From positions 88,382,768 through 88,446,767 of the forward strand of contig OW121743.1 in the NCBI GenBank assembly GCA_933228675.1: a stretch of DNA of 64,000 bases, in the 5' to 3' direction. Position 1 is the first letter of the stretch, and each line of letters opens with the position of its first letter. The position numbers and the translations under genes were made by a program. The stretch is from Stomorhina lunata (lineage: Eukaryota > Arthropoda > Insecta > Diptera > Rhiniidae). The notes under the pieces are model-generated. The model was not told where the DNA came from, made no database searches, and saw nothing but the letters and a program-made list of their open reading frames with translations. Below are positions 35,185 through 46,404 of this stretch, one piece after another.

Positions 35185-35424
35185 GAACCGCCGTGGTATA
35201 GCAGGTTAGTCATCCGCCTAGCATACCAGATGTCCCAAGTTCGATCACAATTTTAAAAAAAATTTTAAATTTAAATTTTAAAAAAAATTTTAAATTTAAA
35301 AAAATGACCAGCTGGTTATTGAATATTAGGCTATGTAAAACATCTCTAACTAATACATTTGCCGTTGGGAGCCGGAGTTAAAATGTAGGTCCCTTTCCAT
35401 GAGTCTAAAAACAGAATCGGATGC
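35185..35424 (+). mobile_element. tRNA-derived SINE, copy 1
   Basis: The head 'gaaccgccgtggtatagcagg' contains a pol III box A (TGGTATAGCAGG) and, about 45 bases on, a box B-like AGTTCGATC. The loop-like CTAGCAT between them would fit descent from a tRNA-Ala(AGC) type, as a weak inference. The body 'ggttattgaatattaggctatgtaa' and the end 'gaatcggatgc' match the copy at 37239-37501. This copy is inserted in the 130-bp repeat array and looks truncated at its 3' end. Confidence 0.75.
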
Positions 35425-35760
35425 AAAAATCTGTGATCTTTTACAAAATTTCCAAATTCGGGCTAATGATCGATATATCGAATAGTTTTATATAAAAATA
35501 TTAAAGTTCAATTATATTGAAAACTAGAAGAGAAAGATCGATTTAAGCAAAATCTGTAATAACTACAAAAATTCGTACTAATAAGCGAAATTTTAAAAAT
35601 TTGTATATGAAAATAAAAAAGTTTAATTATCTTAAAAACTACAACAGATAGAGAAACTTAAGCAAAATCTATGATCACCAAAAAAAATCAAATCGATTTA
35701 AGCAAAAATTTGTGATCATTGAAAAAATTTCAAAATTTGGTTTGTTATAATTATGGGTCC
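35425..35760 (+). repeat. Continuation of the 125-130-bp degenerate repeats
   Basis: The same phrases as 34600-35184 continue immediately after the SINE. Confidence 0.75.
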
Positions 35761-35989
35761 AATTTTCTCTCCAAAATATGGGCTGGTATAAGCCTTAATA
35801 TGGCCACACATAAATAATCGAAGAGGCTTAAAATTGCCTAATCTAGGCGGTCAATTGGCCGCAACCAGTTATGAAATAAACTCTGTTTTTTCACCTCTCC
35901 TCTCAATTGGGCCATTGCTTTGCCAGTCTTGATTCATATATTACCGTTTTGTTAAACCCAATGTCAGACAAGTCCAGCTTAAAGTGTGC
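35761..35989. other. Non-coding stretch
   Basis: No gene is seen. It contains a short hairpin-rich segment around 35820-35870. Confidence 0.4.
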
Positions 35990-36200
35990 TGAGGTTGAAG
36001 TTGGTTAGCATGTCGACTAGCATAACATTACGTATTCTGCTTGGGTTCGAGCCCCAGTCATGGCAACATTAATTTCTGTAATTATTAATTTATATTAAAA
36101 TTATTAAGTAACACTGAATCTTCCCTTCGCCGTATGACCTACAGCATTAACTCGACGCCGATGTAAAAGGAATAAAATTGGGTGTAGCTTAACATAGACA
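35990..36200 (+). mobile_element. tRNA-like SINE, second family
   Basis: The box A-like GTTGGTTAGCATG is followed by a very good box B, GGGTTCGAGCCCC (36043-36055), then 'agtcatggcaacattaatttctgtaatt'. The same tail is seen at 37210-37238 and 37502-37520. The body runs to about 36200. This family differs from the 35185/37239 SINE except for the tRNA-like head. Confidence 0.6.
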
Positions 36201-37194
36201 GCATTTTACTCAGTATTATTGCGCTTAAATAAAATATAAGGTTTATTTTGTTATTATTAATAGGTTAGATATCAGAGAAAATTCTTTTAAAACTTATCCA
36301 TCCCTGAGTTTACACATTGGCTGTGTTTTTGAAATATTCACCCACATTTTTTGGTTGTTTTACATTTGAGTTTTTGTTTTCATTTGTGGAAATTTATGTT
36401 AGTTTTTTCTTTTTTGTTTTTTTTTATGATACACATGCCAGTAAATGTCATGTTGTTGGTTGGTATAAATTTCCGTTTACGAATTAGAAAAGTAATGATA
36501 TGAGCTCTGTTGAAATAATGAAATCTACAGTGGTTCTACTTAAACTTTTAAAACGGTAATGAGGTCGTTTAAGATTTTTGATCATAATATGGTTAAAAAT
36601 AAGGGATTGAGGACGTTTTATAACCTAAACTGCTAATGATTACCAACAAATTAATATATCAATCACACTTATATACAAGTACAATATATTGGGAACTTTC
36701 TCGAACCTGATAACTTTAAAGAATCGTCTTATCCCTTAGAAGAGAAGTTTCATTTGTCGATTTAAAAAATTGCAATATGGAACCACTGTACCGAATTTAG
36801 GTTCGCAAACTTATACACCCATATACCAAAGCGCAAATTTTAATAACCAAAAGTCAGCAGCATTCTGCTACATTGTTACCACATCTGTAATTGCATCCAT
36901 GTGTGGTGACAGTTTTTATGGTTTTTGTGGAAGTTATGGGCGAAATAGGGAAAAGGAAGTTATTACTCACAACATTTAACATTTGAGGTTTCATTTAAAA
37001 CTAGTAAATACAAAATTTGGATGTTCTCCTGAAAGCAGTAGGATTCAAATGATGGATTGTGATCCAGAAAGCTGAATGGCATAATTATTCACAATGTCAA
37101 AGACATTACTTTAAGTATTTCCTTTATTCTAAGAAACTTAGTTTCTGAGTAGGAAATAAAATATATATTAGAAATATTAGTCATATCACATTCC
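36201..37194. other. Non-coding stretch, no gene seen
   Basis: It contains short frames only (for example 69 codons at 36770) without recognisable motifs. Confidence 0.45.
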
Positions 37195-37238
37195 GACTAA
37201 GTTCCAGCTCTAGTCACGGCAACAACAATTTCTGTAAT
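37195..37238 (+). repeat. Fragment of second SINE family, left of insertion
   Basis: 'ccagctctagtcacggcaacaac' followed by ACAATTTCTGTAAT corresponds to 36045-36085. It continues at 37502, after the inserted SINE. Confidence 0.6.
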
Positions 37239-37501
37239 AACATACATACCTACACAATTCCCACGACATTCCAATCGGAACAAGGGGTACTTCTTTCAGA
37301 CAATGAGCTGCATCCGATTCCGATTCCGTTTTAATTCCTGGTTGTTGAGTATTACATAGCCTAATACTCAATAACCATGGCTAGCTGAGTTATGAGGTGA
37401 GCCCCTTAAAAACAAATTTTAAGTGGATCTGGCCGGGGGTCAAACTTGGAACCTCTGGTATGCTTGGCGGATGACTAACCTGCTATACCACTGCGGTTCG
37501 G
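37239..37501 (-). mobile_element. tRNA-derived SINE, copy 2, with 14-bp TSD
   Basis: On the minus strand the head reads 'gaaccgcagtggtatagcagg', then box B-like AAGTTTGACCCC, the body 'ttattgagtattaggctatgtaa', and a TATG-rich tail. The exact 14-base direct repeat ACAATTTCTGTAAT flanks it (37225-37238 and 37502-37515) and interrupts an older SINE. A duplication of this length is typical of LINE-mediated retroposition. Confidence 0.85.
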
Positions 37502-37529
37502 ACAATTTCTGTAATTATTAATTATACCC

Positions 37530-38548
37530 ACCATCATAAAAAATTAGCGTATATTGAGATTGTCATTCCGTTTGAAATTTCCTCAATATTGGCTCAAAAA
37601 CCAAATAAATATTCTGAGTCCTTATGAAATTCCAAAACGATTGAGCGATGCCCGTCTTTCTGTTGTAGGCACAATAAAACCTTAACAAAGGGATACTGAA
37701 ATTTAGAACAAATATTCTTTATTTCTTTCAAAATTTTGGTACTGAAATTGGGTTCGGTTTAACATTTGACCGGTTTAACATTTGATCGGTTTACAATTAA
37801 CCATAGCTCCCGTATAACGTCGCATATTTTTATCACTCATTTGCTAATAAATGACAAATTATAATAGCTATGTTTATAAAATTTGGTATATAGAAGTTTT
37901 ACATATGCACTAGGCAGCATATACCATTTCATCCAAATCGGTTCACATTTAACCATAGCTCCCATACAAAAAACTTACGAAAACAGCCTAAATTTCACCT
38001 AAAATACACCTAAATGCCAATAACTCTAAAACTATAGCAGATATTACCACTAAATTTAGCACAAGGAAGTTCCATGTCAATGCTAGCCAGTGTGCAAAGT
38101 TTTGTCACAATCGGTTACCATTTGACCATAGCTACCATATAAAAAACTTAAGGAAACACAAAAATACAAAAAGAAAAGGTGGTTTATGTCCGAATGTTTG
38201 TCAGATAAAAGCGCGGTAGCGCCTTAACAAAAAAAAGCTAGAGGGACAAAATTTTACAAAAGTATTTTAGATATCTTGAGACAGTTGTATATTAAAAATG
38301 GATACTAAAAATGGTTCACACTTAGTTAGAGCTCCCATATAACAACGCCCCGGGAAACACATTAATACTGATAAATTGAATACAATTGTAATGACGACTA
38401 AATTTAGAATAGATAAGTTTTATGCAACTATTGGTCATTATATCAAAGTTTATAAGAATCGGTCCATATTTGACTATAGCTTTCAATAAAAAAACACTCC
38501 CGGAAACCAAAAAAGATATAGCAAACGACAGTTAAAAGCTATTAAATA
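37530..38548. repeat. Dispersed repeat (gataaaagcgcggtagcgcc type)
   Basis: The block order (TTTGACCATAGCTCCCATATAA, GATAAAAGCGCGGTAGCGCC, 'gaatcggtccatatttgactatagc') matches 39547-40430 and 62850-64000. It has no coding capacity. It is interrupted on the right by the element at 38549. Confidence 0.75.
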
Positions 38549-39546
38549 ACAAGTAAGAAAGTGTTATAGTCGGTCAAGCCCGACCATACTATACCCTTCA
38601 CCACTAAGGTCAAAGGTGTTCTTTTTCCTGTATAAAGACAAATATTTGCTTAATTTTGCCATCATACAAACATTTTCTAAAAACTTATACATTTAAGCTA
38701 TTTTCGTCATTTGGACTTATATGAGAGCTAGCGTCAAATGTGGACCGATTATCTAGAAATTTGGCAAATTGATTACAGTTGTTACAAAAATCATTTATGC
38801 AACAAATAAACTTAAAATTCCCATTATCTTCAGATTTATGAGCGTTTAAGTGATTTTTGTCTCATTTAGTGCGATTTGACAGAAGAGATTGTATGGGAGC
38901 TATAGTTAGATGTCTACCGATTTCAACAAAATTTAGTACAGTGGTATTGGTTTACATAAGCAGTATTTGTTTTAAATTTCATGTAAAAATATTGATATAT
39001 GTGGCCAATATATCAATTCTGGGAAGTGGGACCTATGGGAGGTATAATAAATAATGGACCGATTTTAACGAATTTCAATGATCTGTGCCAAATTTCATCA
39101 AATTATCTTTATAATTGCGACCTGTACTTTGATTACGTGGTTTATATGGAGGTCCAGCAAAGCCATCCAGCCGTCCAGCCAGACGGACATAAAAAAAATA
39201 AAAAAAATTTTTTCATAAAAAAAAAATTTTTCATAAAAAAATTTTTTTTTTCATACAAAATCGAAATTTTTCATAAAAAAACTATAAATGGCTGTAACTT
39301 TGTTATTATGCGTTTAAATAGAAATCTAACGAAATTTTGGGATCACTAAAATTTTTCATAAAAATTTTTTTTTTCATACAAATCGAAATTTTCGGACAGA
39401 CTAACATCGCTTAATCTACTCAGAAAGTGATTCTAAGCCTATTGGTATACTAAAAGGTAGGTCTAAGACAAATATTTCTATGCGTTACATACATCAGCAC
39501 AAACTTATAATACCCTTTCCACCTATGGTGGTGAAGGGTATAAAAA
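38549..39546 (+). mobile_element. Full-length dispersed element containing satellite monomers
   Basis: The left end is ACAAGTAAGAAAGTG with a GTCGGTCAAGCCCGAC hairpin, and the right end is CCACCTATGGTGGTGAAGGGTAT. At 39196-39388, exactly between GACGGACA and CGGACAGA (the microsatellite position of other copies), it carries about 1.5 monomers of the 126-bp satellite that fills 41.6-62 kb. It has no gene of its own. Confidence 0.85.
39196..39388 (+). repeat. 1.5 monomers of the 126-bp satellite inside an element
   Basis: The segment contains GGCTGTAACTTTGTTATTAT, 'aaatctaacgaaattttggg' and the A/T-tract 'cataaaaatttttttttc' in the same order as the large array. Confidence 0.92.
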
Positions 39547-40436
39547 GCATAAGGATAAAAGCGCGATAGCGCCTTAACGAAAACAGCTAGAGGAACAAAA
39601 TCCTACGAAAGTATTTTCCATATCTTCAGAAAGTTGTGTATTAAAAATGGACAAAATCGGCTCACATTTAATTAGAGTTCCCATATAACCCTGTCCCGGA
39701 AGAAATCACTTTATACAATTGTAATAGCAATGACGACTAAATTTAAAATAGGGAAGTTTTATGCAACTATTGCTCAGTATAGCAAATTTTATAGGAATCG
39801 GTCCGTATTTGGTTATAGCTTTCATATGAAAACCGCTCCCGGAAACCACTTATACTCCAAAAAGCTATTAAATTATAAACTATGACAGTTATGGCCACTG
39901 AATTTTGTATAAATAAGCTTTGTATAAATACCAGCCAGTATATACAATTTTGGCTATAATTTGGCTATAATTCTTTTATATATAACATCCCCTTTTCTAT
40001 ATCTACTATCAAAAAGAATTGGAGGTACATTCAGTATATTAAGATTGCACCTACGAAATTAGATAGCTAGCAATCAATGTTAAGTCCAGACTTTATATAT
40101 GGTAGATGCATTAGGAACCCCTAATAAAATATATGGACCTGCCATATTACTATCAACATGTTTATCCTAACTACATATTATTTATAAGCTTTTAATTTAA
40201 AACTATACCCGGTTATGGGACAAAAGTTTGTGGAAAGTAAATACTAGGAAAACCACTTAGATACTATTAATGTTGAATTTAGTCCAAATATTTGACCAAC
40301 AATACCAAATTTGGTCCACATTTTTGAATTAGCTGCACCCTCGTAGATATATGAGATACGTTTCTTAATTTAACATAACATGATGGTGGTTATATAAGAT
40401 TTGGCACAGCCGAATATAACACTCTTACTTGTTTAT
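39547..40436 (-). mobile_element. Dispersed repeat with hairpin end
   Basis: It parallels 63110-64000. The right end 'tttggcacagccgaatataacactcttacttg' is the complement of the CAAGTAAGAGTG...TTCGGC terminal hairpin seen at 43806. A similar end is seen again at 40700-40737. Confidence 0.7.
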
Positions 40437-40451
40437 AATCGGAAGACTGCA

Positions 40452-40598
40452 TCGACCCGGTCTATGAAAAGGGAAAAGGTGGCTTATGACTCAAAAACAA
40501 AATTTCGAAAAATTAGCTAAAAATTTCGAAAAATTAGCTAATTTTTCGAAATTTTGTTTTTCAGACATAAGCCACCTTTTCATAGAATGGGTCACATA
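40452..40598. mobile_element. Short palindromic MITE, copy 2
   Basis: The arms GACCCGGTCTATGAAAAG and CTTTTCATAGAATGGGTC pair, and the interior repeats TTTCGAAAAATTAGCTA. It belongs to the same family as 32016-32145. Confidence 0.75.
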
Positions 40599-41601
40599 TA
40601 GTGGAAGTGTAACGGAAAAAGTTGAATTTTGTGAATTAGTGTAATGGACCATAAAATCTTTCGATGATGTAATTTACTTTTGGAGCTCCATCGGTGAAGG
40701 GTATTCAATATTCGACATAGCACTCCTACTTGCTTTATATTAATGATTTTGTCTGTGTGTATATTATCCCTTTGTTCCCACATCTATTTAAACAAACAAA
40801 TTATTTTTCATCTTTTGTCCATAAATTAAGTCATAATTTGTCTCCTTTGAAACAAAAAAAAAAACTTCCAAACCAAAAAAGTTATATTATTTATGTTGTT
40901 TATTATTTTGGATTTTTTTGTCATTTCCCCCCTTCATTATTCATGCAACAGTTCATTTAATAGTTTATTTTTAGAAAGAAAAAAATCTAAGTGAAAAATA
41001 TAAGAAATAACTTTTCTATGTCAGGTCTTTGCCAGGTCCCTTAAAAGATATTTTTCATAATTTTCCAATTGTGGTTTCTTAGTAGTTTGTTGTTATTGTT
41101 AGTTTTTATTTTTTTGCCATATTGACCCATATACAAAAGTAAAGTTTTTGGTTGAATAAAAATTTGCTTTTTTTATTGTTTTTTCCTTTTGCCCTGCTTT
41201 GCAATTTCCTTTGTTTAAGTGAAAACTTTTTGCTGTTTTCTCCCAAAAAAGGACACCCACTCTCGCCGTGAACCCACACAAGCAATAAAGACATAATCAA
41301 ATTTGACTTTATGAGTTGGACATCTGTGAGAATGTATTCACTTGCCTTGCCAAAGTCTAAAAAACCGGTAAGAGGTGGGTTTTTATATGAATACTACAGA
41401 CATCGGTGGTCATATTTTATGATAATTGTTTTTTGTTGTTGTTCACTTTTATGATTGTCTATATGTGTGTTAGTAAATAGCAATTGTCCACACACATGAT
41501 TACAATTGTCCCTTTTTGTGCCCTTATACATTTATTTCTCATTTATTCAAATTATTAAAGTATTGTTCAATTTTTCTTCTGCTTTTATTTTGTGTATTTA
41601 T
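40599..41601. other. Non-coding stretch, no gene seen
   Basis: AT-rich sequence containing a further partial repeat end at about 40690-40737. The small frames do not look genuine. Confidence 0.45.
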
Positions 41602-41631
41602 TATACCCTTCACCAATAGGTGAAAGGGTAT
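41602..41631 (-). repeat. Terminal hairpin of a dispersed element, left border of satellite
   Basis: TATACCCTTCACCAATAGG and TGAAAGGGTAT form the same hairpin as the element end at 46376-46404. Satellite sequence follows directly. Confidence 0.8.
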
Positions 41632-42449
41632 TTAAAGTTTAAATGGAAATCTAACGAAATTTTGGGATCACAAAAATTTTTCATATAACATCAATTTTTT
41701 TTTCATGACAAATCGAAATTTTTCGTAAAAAAAAAACTATAAATGGTTGTAACTTTGTTATTATGCGTTTAAATGGAAATCTAACGAAATTTTGGGATCA
41801 CTAAAATTTTTCATATGAAATCAATTTTTTTCATGTAAATCGAAATTTTTTACCTAAAAAACTTTAAATGGCTGTAACTTTGTTATTATGAGTTTAAATG
41901 AAATCTACTGAAATTTTGGGATCACTAAAAATTTTCATCTAAAACCAATTTTTTTCATGTAAAATCGAAATTTTTCGCAAAAAGCTTTAAATGGCTGTAA
42001 CTTTGTTATTATGCGTTTAAATGGAAATCTAACGAAATTTTGGGATCACTAAAAATTTTCATTTAAAATTAGTTTTTTTCATATAAAATCGAAATTTTTC
42101 GCAAAAAAACTTTAATTGGCTGTAACTTTGTTATTATGCGTTTAAATGGAAATCTGGCGAAATTTTGGGATCACTAAAAATGTTCATATAAAATCAATTA
42201 TTTTCATATAAAATCGAAACTTTTCATAAAAAAACTTTAAATGGCTGTAACTTTGTTATTATGCGTTTAAATGGAAATCTAACGAAATTTTGGGATCACT
42301 AAAATTTGTCATCAGACCTATTTTTTTCATGTAAAATCGAAATTTTTCCCAAAAAAACTTTAAATGGCTGTAACTTTGTTATTATGCGTTTAAATGGAAA
42401 TCTAACGAAATTTCGGGATGACTAAAATTTTTCGTATAAAATCAATTAT
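41632..42449 (+). repeat. 126-bp satellite, diverged left-edge monomers
   Basis: About six monomers carry edge variants: 'catataaaatcaattttttcat' in place of the long A/T run, and TTTTTCGCAAAAA in place of TTTTTCATAAAAA. Similar variants reappear at the far right edge (61850-61940). Confidence 0.93.
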
Positions 42450-43268
42450 TATACCCTTCACCACCATAGGTGGAAAGGGTATTATAAGTTTGTGCTGATG
42501 TTTGTAACGCATAGAAATATTTGACTAAGACCCACCTTTTAGTATACCAATAGGCTTAGAATCACTTTCTGAGTCGATTTAGCGATGTCCGTCCGTCCGT
42601 CCGTCCGTCCGTCCGTCCGTCTGGCTGGCTGGACGGCTGAACCCCCATGTAAACCTTGTAATCAAACTACAGGTCGCAATTCTAAAGATAATTTGATGAA
42701 ATTTGGCACAGATAATTTTTTTGATAATGGGACCATGGCTATTGAAATTGATCAAAATCGGTCCATTATTTATGGTACCTCTCATAGGTCCCACTTCCCG
42801 GAATTGCTATATTAGCCACAAATATCAATATATCATGAAATTTAAAACAGATACTGCTTATGTAAACCTAAATCACTGTACCAAATTTCGTTGAAATCGG
42901 TCCAGATTTGACCAAAGCTCCCATACAAACTCTTCTTCAAAAACGCACTAAATGAGACAAAAAATCACTAAAACGCTCGTAAATCTAAAGATAATGAAAA
43001 TTTTGAGTTTATTTTTTGCATACATAATTTTTGTAACAACTGTAATCAATTTGCCAAATTTCGAGATAATCGGTCCACATTTGACCCTAGCTCTCATATA
43101 AGTCCAAATGACGGAAACAGGTTGAATATATACGTTTTGAGAAAATGTTTGTATGATGGCAAAATTTAGCAAATATTTGTCTTTATACAGGAAAAATAAC
43201 ACCTTTGACTTTAGTGGTGAAGGGTATCGTATGGTAGGCTTGACCGACTATAGCCCTTTCTTACTTGT
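42450..43268 (-). mobile_element. Full-length dispersed GTCY element inserted in satellite
   Basis: It begins with the TATACCCTTCACCACC hairpin, has (GTCC)n at 42589-42620, and ends with 'gggcttgaccgactatagccctttcttacttg' (written here in plus orientation of the window, diverged). Satellite sequence resumes on both sides. It has no ORF of its own. Confidence 0.85.
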
Positions 43269-43805
43269 TTTTATATAAAATCGAAATTTTTCGATAAAAA
43301 AATTCTTTTTCATACAAAATCGAAATTTTTCATAAAAAAAACTTGAAATGGCTGTAACTTTGTTATTATGCGTTTAAATGGAAATCTAACGAAATTTTGG
43401 GATCACTAAAATTTTTCATAAAAATTTTTCATAAAAAAACTTTAAATGGCTGTAACTTTGTTATTATGCGTTTAAATGGAAATCTAACGAAATTTTGGGA
43501 TCAGTAAAATTTTTCATAAAAAATTTTTTTTTTCATACAAAATCGAAATTTTTCATAAAAAAACTTTAAATGGCTGTAACTTTGTTATTATGCGTTTAAA
43601 TGGAAATCTAACGAAATTTTGGGATCACTAAAATTTTTCATAAAAAAAAAAATTTTTCGTACAAAATCGAAATTTTTCATAAAAAAACTTTAAATGGCTG
43701 TAACTTTGTTATTATGCGTTTAAATGGAAATGTAACGAAATTTTGGGATCAGTAAAATTTTTCATAAAGAAATTTTTTTTTCATACAAAATCGAAATTTT
43801 TCATA
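43269..43805 (+). repeat. 126-bp satellite segment
   Basis: About four monomers lie between two inserted dispersed elements. Confidence 0.95.
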
Positions 43806-46255
43806 AAACAAGTAAGAGTGGTATATTCGGCTTTGCCAAATCTTGGATACCCTTCACCAATGGTGTTGCAAAAGTACTTAATGTAATTCCTAGCAAAATT
43901 TGATTATACTAGTATTATATGCAAAGAGTCTTTAAAATTAAGAGTCGGAAAAAGAAAAGCTTTTCGGTGGCGTCATCATCTAAAATAGTTATGCACCCAA
44001 AGGTTAGGTTGGGCAGGTGGCTGATGTCTAGGGAAGCTTTACTTGGGTTTTTAAGTGGTCCCTTTGTGAAAGATAATGATTACTAGACTACAAGTAGAGA
44101 ATGCATATTTAAGCCAGCCAGTAGCTTCGAAATAAAATAGACACATATTTTATGAACATTTAATAAAGTTCGATAAACCAGATAAACCATGCAGAAAAGA
44201 TGCTTCAAAATGTAGATGCCCTTACATTTTCAATAGCACATCGATTTGATGAAGTTTAAGTATTCTGGCATGCAACCCAAAAACACAGTGCCCAGTGAGG
44301 GTTGTGCACTTTAATTCGTACGAATTATCCAACTTGTAAAAGTTCTTGATTAGTTATGTAAAACTCTGAAGTTAGCGGACTGATTTAGGTCAAAGCTTTA
44401 ACAATGATAAGCCATAAAATTATAGGGTATACACTCTTAGTTTTAGATACATACGTGAAATATATAGCTTTTGAATGGATGGATATCAGCTTTGTCGGAA
44501 AAGTTATTAAAGATTTACTTATTTATCTGAAGTTAGTTAATTAATTAAAATGAACACTTCATCAATAATATTTGGGATGTATTGTTCTTTCGATCTGTCC
44601 GATGGATGTTTGGAAAGTTTTGCTCTAGTTCTTTGTGCAATTTTAATGTGATTTAATTTATCAGCATTAAATCGATTCCCGGTCGGGGTTATATGGGAGA
44701 TTTCACTAAATGTGAATAGAGCTCGCCCATTTTCAATATCGAACTTTTCAAGAGATCAGAAATACTTTTGTCAAATATTGTCCCTCTAGAAAGTTTATTT
44801 TAGGCGCTATCGCTCTGAATATCAATATTGTACAACGTCTTTATACTAAATGTCATCATCGTATCTTAGGCGAAGTTATAAGGGATCAATTGTCAAACGT
44901 GAACGGATTTCTCCCAATTGCAATTAAAAAATTTAAATGAGATACTTACATACATATGTAGGTTTTGAACGGATATCATGTAATTAGCTGCATTTTTGTA
45001 CTTCCTAGGAAGATTACCTATAATTTGATATATAATACATTCTCAAATGTTATCATAATGTTCAAAAGTCCGACACAAAATTAAGATTAATGCAGAGTGT
45101 CTGTCTGCTAAAATCAGATTTGTGGAGCTCCTGGATTTTACACAAAATTTTAGGATATTGGGCCACCCTGAATTTTATCATTGTCGATCAAAACACCATC
45201 GCTTAAACGCTAAATTAAATCTACCACAAATTACCGAATGCATCAGGATTTAGGTAATCTCCTGCGAAGGACGCTATTAAAATTCATCAAAATAAACACC
45301 TGAGATATCGACAAAACAGGAACTCCAAAAACTTGACTACAACAGAAAAAATTACAGACAGGTAGACGGACGGACAAAAAAACAGACGGACGGACGGACA
45401 AACAAACAAACGGACGGACAGACAGACGGACGGACGGACGGAGGTAGCGAAATCGATTTTCCTGCTGATTCAAAGTTGATCGGTACAGTTTGAATGGTAT
45501 TCGTAATCAGATTTGTGGAGTATAGATTTTAGAAAATCCTCACACAAAGAACGATGTCAAATTTCATCACAATCGGTCCATAAACACCTGAGATATCGCT
45601 GAAACAATACTTACGAAATGTAAACAAAATTTCTTAGACACGTACTTTGGGCAATTTGCTGTACATCAAATGTAGTGTTATTGCGATATCTCAATTGTTT
45701 ATGGACCGCTTTTGATAAAATTTAATAACGTGCTTGGCGGGGGAATTTCCTAAAATCTGGTATAAAATTTATGTAGGTCCGTGCTAAAGGAGGATGGTTT
45801 TTCCTATTTCTGCATTTCATTTTTTAAACAAACATTCTCTAATGCGAACTTTGGGCAATTTGCGATACATCAAATTCAGTGTTTTGGCGATATCTCAGTT
45901 GTTTATGAACCGATTTTGATAAAATTTTACAGAGTGCTTTGGGAAACTATTTCCTACAATCTGATATATAAAATATTATCACATGTACACCAGGAGTATC
46001 TTTTTTCTCTTGTTATTTAAAAGTGTGTTTCAATCAAAAATTTTAAAATTTTCGTCTAATTTTTGGTATTTTTTCGATATTTTCGGTGTTTAATGATGAT
46101 GTTTAATGAAATTTAATAGCGTTTAATGAAATTTAATGAAATTTAATAGCGTTCATTGCGGGAGAATTTCCTAAAATCTGATATATAATTTATGTAAGAA
46201 CATCCTCCAGGGGCTTCAGAAACTTGATTTCAACAGACAGACAGACAGACAGACG

Positions 46256-46294
<39 letters not shown>

Positions 46295-46404
46295 GGACAT
46301 CGCTTAATCGATTCTCCTCCCGATTCTGAGTCGATCGGTATAATTTTTTACGATCACTAATAAAAAAATTACAAACAATACCCTTTCACCTATTGGTGAA
46401 GGGT
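43806..46404 (+). mobile_element. 2.6-kb dispersed element inserted in satellite
   Basis: The left end is ACAAGTAAGAGTGG with a TTCGGCTTTGCCAAA hairpin and GATACCCTTCACC. The right end is a CACCTATTGGTGAAGGGTAT hairpin at 46376-46404. The interior 44148-45798 is the inverted copy of 1-1575. GACG/GACA microsatellites lie at 45363-45445 and 46230-46295. No transposase is recognised. Hairpins near both ends and an internal microsatellite recall DINE/Helentron-associated elements of Diptera, by inference. Confidence 0.78.

Noticed and set aside
36043..36055. True tRNA gene at the GGGTTCGAGCCCC box B
   Set aside because: No acceptor stem closes around it, and the downstream body is repeated elsewhere, so a SINE is the better reading.
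42585..42815. Frame starting MSVRPSVRPSVRLAG
   Set aside because: A product of the GTCC microsatellite inside a non-coding dispersed element.
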